64,000 nucleotides of DNA from assembly GCA_028564705.1 (NCBI GenBank), contig JAPXFQ010000787.1, positions 4,216,001 to 4,280,000 on the forward strand, read 5' to 3'. The notes below the pieces were generated by a model that was not told where the DNA came from, ran no database searches, and worked only from the letters and a program-made list of their open reading frames with translations. The stretch comes from Apricaphanius iberus (lineage: Eukaryota; Chordata; Actinopteri; Cyprinodontiformes; Aphaniidae). Position numbers and translations under genes: made by a program. Shown one piece after another: positions 51,101 through 59,214 of the stretch (positions are counted from its first letter, which is position 1; the number at the start of each line of letters is the position of its first letter).

Positions 51101-54100
51101 TGCAGGAATGATTAGGTTCACCCTGCGCTCCTCAAGCAAGTCCCTCACAGTGAAACCACGGTCACCCATCAGCTCATCTCCTGCACGCAGGTAGTCCAGA
51201 AGACCTGAGTTCTGTGTTATGTACCTGTCACTGCATTTTCCACCATAAGCATCAGAAATAAACATGATTAATCCAGAGGGAGAAACAGCCACTAAATACT
51301 TTACAGTGTTATTTGCATAATAGTGACTGTATGACTCACTTCTTGAATCTAGGTTTTTTGCTTTTTGTAAAACCGTTTCTGTGCAGTCAATTACACATGT
51401 TGTGTTAGCAAAGTGCTCTTTAAAAGCCTCTGGCAATGTCGCTTTGATTGTTTCACGAGGCAACCACACAATAAGGTCCTTCATGTGTTTATACATAATG
51501 TCGATCCACAATCCCACTGTCTTGCTGACCTGACCTTGTGATATTTTAAAACGACGCGCTAAATCTGCCATGACAAAGTTTTGCCTTAGTTTCATCAAAG
51601 TCATCAAAATTTGGTCGACAACCGCCATTGATGTTGAAGCTGGAGCAAATGGTTGTAGGCACGCCACAAGAGTTTTAAATTCGAACCAGCAAACGTGTTA
51701 CATTATGACTATTCAGAAAGCTGTACACATGAAATCATACCTGTTGTTTTTGTGATACTGCAGTCAAATCTTCGTAAGACCCGACGTCTCTTCTCCGTAG
51801 GTTTGTCATATCCCAACCACAAAGTAGGATGCGGGTGTTCCTCTGTAGGTTTTTTATCAACAAATGGAACGAACATACGTATAAAGTTTGCGGTGGTCTT
51901 TTTAAGTTCAGGTTTTTCAGCCACATCCTTCTCGATTCCTCATCTCTAGGCAGGCGGTGAAAACTGTACCGACGCTCGCAACCACACTCTTCTTAGTCCG
52001 AGGTTCATGTTCCAAACATCGCTCTTGTAGCCACAAATTTAACTTTCTCTGGTTGTTAGTACAACCATGAACAGCACAAGATGTTCCAGAGCCACGCAAG
52101 TACATTGTTCTGGCAAATACTTTCTAGAAAATTCAACTGAAACGCATCCAAATAAACCGCTAACAGAATCCTCATCCCACAAACTAATGGTGACGCGCTA
52201 TTTCCGGTATCTCGCCGGAAGTTGATCGCATAACCGTTTCTACATGAGATGGCCCAGGAATAAGGTGGATAGGAAGTGTATTTTAACAGGAAGGCTGGAA
52301 ATATACTTGCTTTGTTTTCGTACTACTGGAGAGTTCCAACAGGGGGCGGAGTACAGAACTCAGACTGGATAGACAGTGCTTGAAACGGTGCTTAAAGAAT
52401 GGAAAACATACAAACTTCGTCCAAAAACCCTCTTCTTTTTCCTTTTTTCTTTCAGTAGGGCTGTTAAACAATTAAAATTTCTTTGTCTGATTAATCACAG
52501 AGTAGCTGTGAATTAATCAGCATTCCTAAATATGACCAAAAAAACTACAATTTTCAGTGTAATTAAAGAACAAATCTAACTGCAGTTGCTCTTTTTTTTA
52601 AATTAAATATAGGAGAAATCAATTCCATTTTTGTTTTAAACTCCATAATCACATTTACAATATTTGTGTGGTCTCATATGAAAAATAACAAATAGAGGTA
52701 GAACTAACCAATATTTATGAATAAACTTAACATTTGGATATCAGCAGTCTGTGTTAAACATTTACATAAATCAAATGTAGACTTAGGGTTAGGGATGTTC
52801 GATTTTGGCTTTTCTACCAATATACCGATATAGCCTAACTCATAATTTCCGATACCGATATAAACCGATACCGATATGTGGGGACCCTCCCTCATAAAAA
52901 ACAAAAACTACTAAACCCTTTTAGGTACCCAATAAATATCTTGTATCATGCATTTGAGTTTAAAAATTAGAAAATTATAAGTACTAGAATTTTAGTTAGG
53001 CAATTGAAAAAGGTGCCATTTTTATTTTGTCTTCAAAAGTAGCTGGAACATTTTCTAACACAGAGAATACTGACAAAGGCCCACCACTCAGGACAAATTT
53101 CTACTTTTAAAAAATGTTAACAACATTATACCTTTGTGGCTGATGACATCACCAAGTGCGCCCGATAGACGGTCAAGGTTGGCCCAGAAGAAGCCTTTTG
53201 ATAAATTGAAAGTTATCTCAAACAAATAATGTCTCAAAAACTAAACCTCAAATCTGTCATATTTTTACATTCTGAGAGAGAAAAGAAGTAGCTGAAGAGT
53301 TTGATATATAATATGTGTATGGTGTGAAAAACTCATCTTATTAAAAAAATAAAAACCGATACCAATAATTTCCGATATTACACTTTAATGCCAATATCGG
53401 CCGATATCGACTTCAGGCCGATAATATCCGACATCCCTACTTAGGCTCTAATCAGACACGCACTGTTTAGTCCACTTTAAACGGACCACAGTTCGTTTGG
53501 AACGCTGGTCTGGACCTTTTATGCAGGTGTGAATACACACAAACGAATCCTGCTGCGGATCAGAGAAACCACCTAAAAAAAGCCGGTCTCGGTCCGGTTT
53601 CAAACGGACAGAGGTTCGCTTCAGGTCTGAATACTATCTCGGTCCGGACCAACTCCCCAATACATGCGCCTTTTGGTCAAATTATTCATATTATTTAATG
53701 CACACGTTTGACTCGCAGCGCCGCAAATCAACATCCCGTATGCTGTACTCAATGTTATTAGTTCCTGATTTTTGTCTTCTGTTTATTCATTCTGCCAGCG
53801 TGTCGGGGGTCAGCGTGAGCACAGCACATCGTCTCCTGTTTACTTCACGCATTCGCTGTTCCAACTATTCAAGCAGAGCGTCGCGAACCTTTAAATGAGC
53901 TGCTCTGACACGCAATTGTTGGTAGATCATGACACAGACAAGACAGTTTTCTCAGAAGAAACGGCTGACCAAAAGGTGAACAGGAATGAAGGTTAGCTTC
54001 AGTCTGATGATTCCTGCACTTAACTCTGATCGCTCAGACATTGTCCCAACCTCGCTTCTGATCGTAACCGCGCATCAGTTCATCAAACCGCGTCACCACA

Positions 54101-57100
54101 CATCTCGAATGTTTTTTTGTTTTATCTCACTATTAAATGTACTGAAGCTATACAGTGAGCCAACACTCATAAATCAACATAAATACGGAGCATTTAAACT
54201 CTGCACGACTCACAGCGAGCTGACATCCCAAGCGGACGGACATTTCCCACACACAATTCATGAACTTATTATCATATCAACACAGTCAATGCGCCAATAA
54301 TGATATACTCACACGTCATTTAGGATCACAAACGCATGCTGCTGCACAACAATCCACAGTTTGGCTGGTTAGAAAGGAGAGCTGATGTGAATTATAAACG
54401 CAGCGCTGTTCTGTGTATGCATTCATTGCGTAAAGAAAAGGGGGAAAAAAAGGAACGTTAACTCTAGGAATGATTCAACCCACGTTGGTGCGTTAATTTT
54501 GACAGGCCTAACTTTTAGCTGGTTTTTACGAAGAGATGGCCATTTTAACCTTTACTGGTGATACAGGGAATCGCTCCTGGCTGATGGCACGCCCAAAATC
54601 CATAGTGTTTGACATCTAGAGAACCGAAATAAGGCACTGAAATGCACGCTGCTTTTCGGTCTGGTTACTACCGTTTGTCAGAACCATGATGGCACCGGAA
54701 CCCATCCCCCGGCATCAGTGTCGTGCAAGGTGTTTAGGGCCATATTTATCGCTATTGTTGCTCGTTTTCCTACTGCATTTATCGCCATTGACCCTGTGTA
54801 TCAAATATATCTTTTTGCTGAAGAAAATTACAAAAATAGTTGCATACAGCGGCCTTAAACAAGTAACTTTCATTTAATTATTGATATGGAAATAGATATG
54901 CGTTACTATTTTTTTTTTTTTATCTAGCTTTTTTGTACTGAGAAACGTTACACCCTTTGCTCTGACTGATCTCCGTTTCAATGCATTTGTGGACTGCGGT
55001 CAAGTGAGCCGACTTAGAAATTATAATAGACGCTTCCAAGGCGCATCTCTGCCTGTCGGCTTGTTTTCTGATTGGCTACACGTTACATTCAACAGGCTGC
55101 ACGCTTGTTTGTCCTCGCAACACACCACACAACATCAAGTCAAGACAATCCAACATGTCGGATATCCCCAATTTATCTTTTTACTCTTACCTTAAGAGTC
55201 ATCCTGATAACCTGGGCTTGTCAGAAGGGGAAAAATCAGCCACGTGAACCAGGGCTAAGGATCAAATTTTTTTTCTTCTAAAAGTTGACATATTAGTGGA
55301 GTTATAGATTTTTTACGAGTGTTTACTGTACTTTCGTGTTTTATCATGCAGTCGGGTCAGCTGAGAGATGTCAGTCCCAGCTGGCTGAGCCGTGCACGAA
55401 GCTCCTTTAAGCGAGCGGCCGACGCCATCGCCAACACCATCACCAACACGGACTTGACGGATAAGGAAGCCTGTCGGATCCTCAACGACCGCATCATGAG
55501 GGTGAGAATTCATTCAGTCTTTCGGATTGCTTCTTTTTTCTAGACTTTCTGATCCAAGCGTTGATTTTTCTAAGCAATTATTCCCCCTGGTTTTGATGCC
55601 GTGCAGCAGGAAGAAGTTTTCGCCCCTACTTTTTTACTTTTGGACAGTAACCGTGGCAGCAAGGTGTTTCTTTTACAGCTGGGAGTAGCTGATTAGGATC
55701 TTAAAACCTCAAATACCTGAACTATGACCCCAATAGAAGGAGGAAGTCCCAACCTTCTCTCCCATGTCCCCTACTCCAGGGTTCTGCAGCCTGTGGCTCT
55801 TTAGACCTTCCACAACGGCTTTCAGGAACTTTGGCTAAAAATGATGAATAATTTAGACCTAAGCAACTGTTTTGTGTTTTTCATTGAGTAATCGCTTTGA
55901 ATTTCCAGGAAACAATTTCACTAAAAGTAACGATCTTTTTTAGATCAACTTTTCTAATCACTAGGTTTAAAACTCAGACTTTTTGCTAAAGTTTGACATT
56001 TTTAAAACTGAAGAACCGAAATAAAATTTATGAATGACAACAAAATTTAAGTTAATTTTCTTCTAAAGTTTATGTAACATTTCTGGCTCTAATTGAGTTT
56101 TATTTAGCTAGATTGAGCACAAAATGTCTCTTTGGATGGTAAAGGTTTCAGGCTACTACCCTACTCCGACGTCTCTGTTCCGCTTTCTGACTATAAGGCC
56201 AGACAGAGATTTAAAGAGGAGCGGCAAAAAGCAAATGAGGTGGATTACCTCTGCTTGGAAACAAAAACATGTCACATCGTCTCTGCTGCCTTTTGATTAA
56301 TATGGTAAATTTTTCCGGACATATGCGTTTAGTCATTTATTTGGTATACTTTAATCAAGAAAAAGAAATATAAATGTGAATATTACCTTTTTTCACTTTG
56401 ATTAGCATGAAGAAAATAATTTTACCTGGATTCCTTATTTTAATTCTTGTAATTATTTTTGCTTTTCTTATGTTTTTATAAATTAAAAAAAGAACTGACA
56501 GGAGATGTGATTGAATTTCCTTTAAAAATAGTAAAAGTGGACATAGCCAGAGTGGAAAATAATATAACCACATGAAAACAGTCGGTGATAATGTTCAGAA
56601 ATGTTTAAATCATACTTTGCCCATATTTGAGAGTTTGGACTATGGAGTTGTTTTGATATTTCAATAGCCTAGTCTCCCAGCTGTACTTGAATGCAGCATG
56701 GGAAACTCTGTTTTAAGGGATTCCTCTGACTTAATTTTATGTTTGGTCTGATTGGATGTGACTGGTAGCCATGTGGACGTCAGCTGGTTTTTCTCCAGTA
56801 TCAGCGATGTTCCCATCCAGCCTGACATTGTTTCAGGTGAGTTATACAGTTCAGAGCAGAGCTTGTTGTGGACCGTATTGCTTTTTAAAGCTGTTTGCTG
56901 AAAAAGTTCTGGTTCAGTCCATCTTTCATTTTCTACTGTAGCTGCATGAGAAAACATAAATGTTGCCAAATGGAGTTTACCGATTGGCTGGAAGTCATTT
57001 TGTGTTTGGTGTCACTTACCGATCCGTCAGGGCCGTACCGAAAACACCGCTAGCCGTTATGAAGTCATAATACTGTCATACAGCAACAGTCTTCAGGTAG

Positions 57101-58859
57101 AAGCTTCTTAAGATGTGTTTTGAGACTAACTGCTACTGGAGATCCTTCCTGCTCACAGCATCATTAGGGGTGGAATCTTGCAACATCTCACGATTCAATT
57201 CGATTTTGATTCTTGGGGTAACATAGGTTTTTATGCTGGGCTTAGCGAATAAATAAATACCCAGAGCGTATTTATAGCCCACCTCACCGGGGTAGTATTA
57301 GCATTAGCTTACCCACACAAGCTGCCGCCGGGTCCTGACTGTAGCGTCATACTCCTGTAGGGCTTCTCATAGTCGTTTGTACTACTCCATTGTGTTTGTC
57401 AGCAGTCTTCCCCATGATTGTGATTCCTACTGAGCCAGACAGAGAGAACATTTAAAGACTCAGGAACCCTTAGTGTGACCATTTTAGACTAAATTATTGA
57501 ATCTTTTTACTAGGGATGGGAATCTTACAACATCTAACGATTCAATTCGATTCCGATTGTTGGGGTGACGATTTGATTCAGAAACGATTCTCGATTCAGA
57601 AGCAATTCTTGATTCAAATAATTTTTTTTCTTAATCAATACTCTTTCATTCATCATTTGTGTTTGTAATACATACAACTTGATCTGCCAAGTGTCTGTGA
57701 TGAAGTGAGCCATGAATGTAATAGGGCATCAACACAAAATGGATTTTACAATCTATGTTGAGAGAAGGGAACTGGTTCAAAAGTAATAAGACATGAAATT
57801 ACAACTGGACATCCGAGACCTTTTAAACAAAATTTCTAGTCTTGAAAAAACAAAATGCTGATATACATATGAAGAAAAAAATATGTATTTTGTTTGTTAT
57901 TTACATTGAAAATATTTAGTATGCACCAAATGTTGCTTATCAACCATCATTAAACAGAAATTTATGGCTTATGTTATTATTTTCATCGTTTTTTTTAGAA
58001 ATTTTAAAAGTCCTAACATTATTGAACTCAGCATATATTTCGGACTTCCTTGTAAGCGCCACAGGTGTGCAGCGCTGCTGGATGTTTATGTGTAGTTTAT
58101 AAAGTTAGATTGCTCTTATATACTAGCAGATTTATTAAAACAAAAAAAAAAACAAAAAAAACTTTAGCCAAGGGTGTCATTAGCATGGAGACCTTTTAGA
58201 CGGCCCAAACGTTTACCTTCAGCAAAGACGGGGCGGGCTGGATTTCTCTTTCGTCTTTCATGCTGAAGCTTGACCCTAACGGCTACAGCTAGCTAGTGCT
58301 AGCAGCTAGAGCTAGCTAGCCAACGGCGCATCAGACCTCTCAATGCGACGGTGGCCGTTGCATGACAAACACTACGCGAAGCGAAAATGTAAAAAGGTTC
58401 AGAAAACATATTATTTGAGAATCGATTCTCAAACATTTTGGATCGATTCTGAATCTTGTTAAATAGGAATCGAGATTCAGACGTGAATCGATTTTTTTTC
58501 TTCACACCCCTAAGCATCATCACACATGATGACTGTTGTAAATAACTTGAGTAATAGGAGCTACAACAACATTTATTTTCCCTTTAGATCAGTAACTAAT
58601 TAGATTAATTGATCAATCTAAACTTTTCCTCTCTTTCCTGCTTCAGGTTGAGCACTCCCTCCTTTCTCCGTACGTATCCGTCGTTGAGACCCCCTTCCGT
58701 CACATCCTGCTGGGCCACGGCTCCCACACCCTGGCGTCCATCGCTGAGGCCCAGGACATGGAGCAGCTCCGCACCCAGCTGGCTCTTGCCACCTGGAGCC
58801 TGCAGGGCTGCGCCAACGCCATGGAGGGGAACGTCTGGGACGTCGACGACGAAATCTAA
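36439..58859 (+). CDS. tfrc: Transferrin receptor protein 1, 18 coding exons, complete
   Basis: TfR1 is a homodimeric type II membrane protein that binds iron-loaded transferrin and carries it into endosomes by clathrin-mediated endocytosis. Coding exons: 36439-36471, 36566-36764, 37110-37317, 37570-37707, 37857-37941, 39940-40059, 40174-40269, 40358-40497, 42610-42779, 42863-42982, 45246-45331, 45441-45504, 45588-45655, 45741-45808, 46154-46244, 47948-48175, 55352-55501, 58647-58859. All junctions have GT/AG sites and keep frame; the sum is 2277 nt, 758 residues (human 760). Order: cytoplasmic tail with YSRF at 17-20, membrane helix ~64-84, stalk Cys95, protease-associated domain, peptidase-like domain without catalytic zinc ligands, helical dimerisation domain. 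The start resembles the human N-terminus (M.(R)SAF.N). Fish have tfr1a and tfr1b; I cannot say which this is. The RGD transferrin-contact motif of mammals aligns with Arg654-Ser-Ser. TfR2 is less likely, given YSRF and the 3' UTR IREs. Confidence 0.97.
36566..36764 (+). CDS. tfrc: tfrc coding exon 2: endocytosis signal and membrane helix
   Basis: It begins MKTERYSRF, where YSRF is the tyrosine internalisation signal (YTRF in human). It continues through an acidic tail and SKR stop-transfer basic residues into [15 protein letters not shown]. The 94-nt upstream intron is very short. Mammalian acylated cysteines next to the membrane have no counterpart here. Confidence 0.95.
37110..37317 (+). 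CDS. tfrc: tfrc coding exon 3: end of membrane helix, stalk
   Basis: It completes the helix (FLVGLA), then VEPDCEQRM with the single stalk cysteine (Cys95), which aligns with human Cys98. The human Cys89 position is not a cysteine. It ends in phase 2 before GTAGGT. Confidence 0.93.
37570..37707 (+). CDS. tfrc: tfrc coding exon 4
   Basis: Start of the ectodomain. [17 protein letters not shown] and [14 protein letters not shown] match the AGS..E..LA..I..QF and W.D.HYV..QV pattern of the family. Confidence 0.95.
37857..37941 (+). CDS. tfrc: tfrc coding exon 5
   Basis: It encodes [14 protein letters not shown], leading into the protease-associated domain; phase 0 donor GTGAGT. Confidence 0.93.
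38290..38480. repeat. Local direct repeat in tfrc intron 5
   Basis: AATACTGATGGTAGGCTA followed by a GAGAATGTA block occurs at ~38295 and again at ~38442, a small segmental duplication. Confidence 0.6.
39100..39800. repeat. hAT-type MITE relic in tfrc intron 5
   Basis: The start GAGCTGAAACAACTAATCGA followed by TTATAATCGATTTTTA, and the inverse at the end (GATTAATCGTAAAAATAATA, GATTAATCAATTATG), match the organisation of the common fish GGCTGCAACAACTAATCGAT element. The termini are decayed. Confidence 0.55.
39940..40059 (+). CDS. tfrc: tfrc coding exon 6: protease-associated domain
   Basis: [16 protein letters not shown] and [16 protein letters not shown] match the G.LVY.NYG...D and (I/L)VRAG.I.FA.K motifs of PA domains in this family. 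Confidence 0.96.
40174..40269 (+). CDS. tfrc: tfrc coding exon 7: protease-associated domain
   Basis: [20 protein letters not shown] continues the PA domain and ends ELYGH at a GTCAGC donor. Confidence 0.95.
40358..40497 (+). CDS. tfrc: tfrc coding exon 8
   Basis: [17 protein letters not shown] is the most conserved PA-domain motif of the TfR/PSMA family, followed by [19 protein letters not shown]. Confidence 0.97.
40540..40700 (-). pseudogene. hAT transposase remnant in tfrc intron 8
   Basis: The minus strand reads [20 protein letters not shown] followed by [12 protein letters not shown], the catalytic-aspartate region of hAT transposases (W.I...V..VVTDNA.NM..A). It is short and isolated. 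Around 40740-40960 the plus strand is also repeat-like. Confidence 0.5.
40700..42609. other. Remainder of tfrc intron 8
   Basis: No gene. It contains an (AT)n tract at 42094-42160 and repeat-like sequence around 41090-41700 that I cannot classify. Confidence 0.5.
42094..42160. repeat. (AT)n microsatellite, ~33 units
   Basis: Uninterrupted AT dinucleotides over 67 bp. Confidence 0.97.
42610..42779 (+). CDS. tfrc: tfrc coding exon 9
   Basis: It encodes the transition from PA to peptidase-like domain, ending [14 protein letters not shown], as in human NIFGVIKGF. Confidence 0.95.
42863..42982 (+). CDS. tfrc: tfrc coding exon 10
   Basis: [16 protein letters not shown] is the family motif in which zinc peptidases such as PSMA have the HRD zinc ligand; TfR1 has QRD here, as expected for a non-enzyme. 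Confidence 0.96.
43340..43545. repeat. Minisatellite, ~40-bp unit, about 5 copies
   Basis: The unit has the form GAGTTGCTAA.GGTTAGCTT.(C/G)TACTAGC with point differences, repeated from CAGCCGAGTTACTAACGG to CTAACGTTAACTTGTACTAG. It is in tfrc intron 10. Confidence 0.85.
43550..43901. mobile_element. MITE with short inverted ends
   Basis: The left end GGTCACTCACAACGC and right end GAGGCGTTGTGAATAG are inverted around CACAACGC. The interior is rich in ACGC/GCGT words and contains no gene. Target duplication not resolved. Confidence 0.5.
43902..44845 (+). pseudogene. hAT (ZBED-type) transposase, internally deleted and broken
   Basis: From 44085 the frame [17 protein letters not shown] leads into a BED-finger CKLC pair and then a stop (44190). 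After further stops and a large deletion, 44642-44845 is open and encodes the dimerisation segment: [50 protein letters not shown]. An acidic piece at 44407-44590 comes from the middle of the protein. The core is missing. The left end at 43903 (AGGGATGGGCATTGATTTTC) looks like a hAT terminus; the right end was not found. In tfrc intron 10. Confidence 0.75.
44850..45245. other. End of tfrc intron 10, nothing recognised
   Basis: AT-rich, non-coding, ending in a pyrimidine tract before the exon 11 acceptor. Confidence 0.5.
45246..45331 (+). CDS. tfrc: tfrc coding exon 11
   Basis: [20 protein letters not shown] matches the (I/V)IFASW.A.(D/E)FG..GATEW family block. Confidence 0.97.
45441..45504 (+). 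CDS. tfrc: tfrc coding exon 12
   Basis: [20 protein letters not shown] matches the human GYLSSLHLKAFTYINLD segment. Confidence 0.96.
45588..45655 (+). CDS. tfrc: tfrc coding exon 13
   Basis: It ends [15 protein letters not shown], as in the human SASPLLYTLIEKTM block. The GTGAAA donor is weak but required to keep the frame. Reading through it gives a longer open frame that loses homology. Confidence 0.9.
45741..45808 (+). CDS. tfrc: tfrc coding exon 14
   Basis: [20 protein letters not shown], fitting the human Y.....WASKV region; donor GTAAGT, phase 2. Confidence 0.9.
46154..46244 (+). CDS. tfrc: tfrc coding exon 15
   Basis: [19 protein letters not shown] matches human AAFPFLAYSGIPAVSF. 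Confidence 0.96.
46575..47290. repeat. MITE-like relic in tfrc intron 15
   Basis: The start GAATGTCCAAAGTACGGCCC and the end GGTCTGCAGACTCCCGGTTG + AGAAGCACTG are both known fish repeat ends (CGGCCCG... and CCCGGTTGAGAA.CACTG). It is uncertain whether they belong to one element or two. Confidence 0.4.
47948..48175 (+). CDS. tfrc: tfrc coding exon 16
   Basis: [17 protein letters not shown], then a helical part with [20 protein letters not shown], matching human YPYLGT.MDT and VAGQFVIKLTHD. Here starts the helical dimerisation region. Confidence 0.96.
48310..48480. repeat. hAT-type repeat end (CAGTGTTG family)
   Basis: CAGTGTTGCCATAGTTACTT followed by TAATCTGATTACT and CATTACTCC resembles the fish repeat whose other end is seen at 63430-63548. 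The ISL2EU transposon is inserted into or beside it. Confidence 0.5.
48635..50447 (+). CDS. SWIM-finger/YqaJ exonuclease-like protein of the transposon, 513 aa
   Basis: Three exons, 48635-49048, 49225-50121 and 50217-50447, have consensus GT/AG sites, all phase 0, and no internal stop. Residues 119-131 form a SWIM-type zinc finger (C119-S-C121 ... C129-S-H131). Residues ~300-460 form a YqaJ/lambda-exonuclease nuclease domain: [25 protein letters not shown], then WFGASPDG (D384) and LLEIKCP (E394, K396), the metal-binding D...ExK motif of PD-(D/E)xK nucleases. The role is not established; related phage enzymes digest one strand of duplex ends, so it may process ends or help repair after excision. 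The start gives a 152-bp leader from the left end. It looks functional. Confidence 0.88.
50448..50878. other. Intergenic part of the ISL2EU element
   Basis: The stretch is AT-rich and lies between the 3' ends of the two convergent genes. An AATAAA-like word on the minus strand is present, but no gene. Confidence 0.5.
50879..51667 (-). CDS. ISL2EU/Harbinger-like DDE transposase, catalytic part (262 aa open)
   Basis: The frame contains a helix-turn-helix at ~33-60 ([20 protein letters not shown]) and then a DDE_Tnp_4-type domain with all three acids visible: D94 in CVIDCTE, D169 in LMGDRGF and E216 in [14 protein letters not shown]. Intermediate motifs ([33 protein letters not shown]) are also typical. 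The upstream coding region (51680-52105) is a broken THAP segment. The first ATG used here is therefore internal to the original protein. Without the THAP finger, end recognition may be impaired. Confidence 0.88.
   Translation of the reverse strand: MACLQPFAPASTSMAVVDQILMTLMKLRQNFVMADLARRFKISQGQVSKTVGLWIDIMYKHMKDLIVWLPRETIKATLPEAFKEHFANTTCVIDCTETVLQKAKNLDSRSESYSHYYANNTVKYLVAVSPSGLIMFISDAYGGKCSDRYITQNSGLLDYLRAGDELMGDRGFTVRDLLEERRVNLIIPAFTRKGCQLTNEGVTCTRRIAHARIHVERAIRRLKVYRILSQTVPINLVPKIDKIIKICAGLVNLRGELISSEH
51680..52105 (-). pseudogene. THAP zinc-finger N-terminus of the transposase, frameshifted
   Basis: On the minus strand, 52105-51917 starts with [13 protein letters not shown] (first C..C pair). 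The matching continuation [20 protein letters not shown] and the VCSFH pair lie in other frames, and a third segment ([12 protein letters not shown]) in yet another. Thus at least two single-base frame changes disrupt a C2CH THAP domain. An intron between this region and the catalytic part is possible but not clear. The gene as a whole is probably dead in this copy. Confidence 0.7.
52457..54509. mobile_element. Possible outer hAT-type element hosting nested repeats
   Basis: The left end TAGGGCTGTTAAACAATTAA and the right end GCGTTAATTTTGACAGGCCTA are diverged inverses (TAGG.CTGT.AAA). Flanking octamers TCTTTCAG and ACTTTTAG match at 6 of 8. The interval holds the MITE at 52790-53439 and a CpG-containing repeat at 53450-53660 (CGCACTGTTTAGTCC..., ...TCGGTCCGGACC). 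The linkage of the ends is inference. Confidence 0.35.
52790..53439. mobile_element. hAT-type MITE, 650 bp
   Basis: The ends are inverted (TAGGGATGTTCGATTTTGGC; the right end reverse-complements to TAGGGATGTCGGATATTATC), and flanking octamers CTTAGGGT and CTTAGGCT match at 7 of 8. Sub-terminal CCGATA/TATCGG words are repeated. No coding frame. In tfrc intron 16. Confidence 0.85.
53450..55351. other. Rest of tfrc intron 16
   Basis: It contains a repeat at 53455-53660 with GGTCCG/CGGACC symmetry, as in a common fish element. From 53700 to 55350 there are short unmatched frames only. Confidence 0.45.
55352..55501 (+). CDS. tfrc: tfrc coding exon 17: helical domain
   Basis: [17 protein letters not shown] aligns with human LYSARGDFFRATSRL, so RGD is RSS here. 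It ends [16 protein letters not shown], matching human KLNDRVMR. It is separated from exon 16 by a 7.2-kb intron with an ISL2EU transposon. Confidence 0.95.
55590..57156 (+). repeat. tfrc intron 17 sequence sharing blocks with intron 1
   Basis: Blocks at 55625-55715 (TTTTTTACTTT, GTAACC.TGGCA, GTAGCTGATTA, CTCAAAT) and 57128-57150 (ACTGCTACTGGAGATCCTT) recur in the same order at 35471-35560 and 36267-36290. The match is diverged. It is either an unclassified dispersed repeat or an old duplication. No gene was seen. Confidence 0.4.
57165..58512. mobile_element. hAT-type non-autonomous element, 1.35 kb, perfect target duplication
   Basis: It is flanked by identical octamers AGCATCAT (57157-57164 and 58513-58520). 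The left end is TAGGGGTGGAATCTTGCAAC, and the right end reverse-complements to TAGGGGTGTGAAGAAAAAAA. Sub-terminal GATTCAATTCGATT and inverted AATCGATT words are typical. A second left-end-like copy starts at 57514 (TAGGGATGGGAATCTTACAA). The interior has no transposase. It lies in tfrc intron 17, ending ~130 bp before exon 18. Confidence 0.85.
58647..58859 (+). CDS. tfrc: tfrc coding exon 18 and stop
   Basis: [30 protein letters not shown] and [20 protein letters not shown] match the human C-terminus closely; the protein ends WDVDDEI and TAA. Confidence 0.98.
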   Translation, partial: VEHSLLSPYVSVVETPFRHILLGHGSHTLASIAEAQDMEQLRTQLALATWSLQGCANAMEGNVWDVDDEI

Positions 58860-59214
58860 AGCTGCACACAGTAACCTGAATGAGTGTGAGAGAGATGGCG
58901 AGAGCGAAGCTGCTTGAAGGTCAATTACAGCGCTCCCAACATTCAGATACCTTGAGCACAAGCTGACCGTCAGAGATCTCATCTTTTAATTCCACGGTTA
59001 TATTCGGTTGCTCTTCCTCCAAATTCTTAGAAAGTTGTACATGGAGGGGGAGTTATGAAATGTAAAAACTGTGAGCCATTAACGAATCACCTCCCACTCC
59101 ACCCACACTCAAAGCCTCAAAGCACTGAAACCTTATTTATGATTTATTTCTCTTTTTTTTCATATTTATCAGTGGCAGAGCCCACTATATTTATTATTTG
59201 TCTTTTTATACAGC

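Larger units (their letters stand above)
48483..52268. mobile_element. ISL2EU-type DNA transposon with two genes, 3.8 kb
   Basis: The ends are inverted: CCACCTTATTCCTAGCCCCC at the left, and the right end reverse-complements to CCACCTTATTCCTGGGCCAT. Both are flanked by AT (48481-48482, 52269-52270), the 2-bp target duplication of this superfamily. Further in, GCGACCGACTTCCGG and, inverted, GCGATCAACTTCCGG repeat. It holds a plus-strand YqaJ/SWIM gene and a minus-strand THAP/DDE transposase that converge near 50450-50880. A YqaJ nuclease beside a Harbinger-related transposase is the known gene content of ISL2EU elements. It lies in tfrc intron 16. Confidence 0.9.

Noticed and set aside
58605..58982. 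125-codon minus-strand frame
   Set aside because: Antisense of tfrc exon 18 with no family resemblance.
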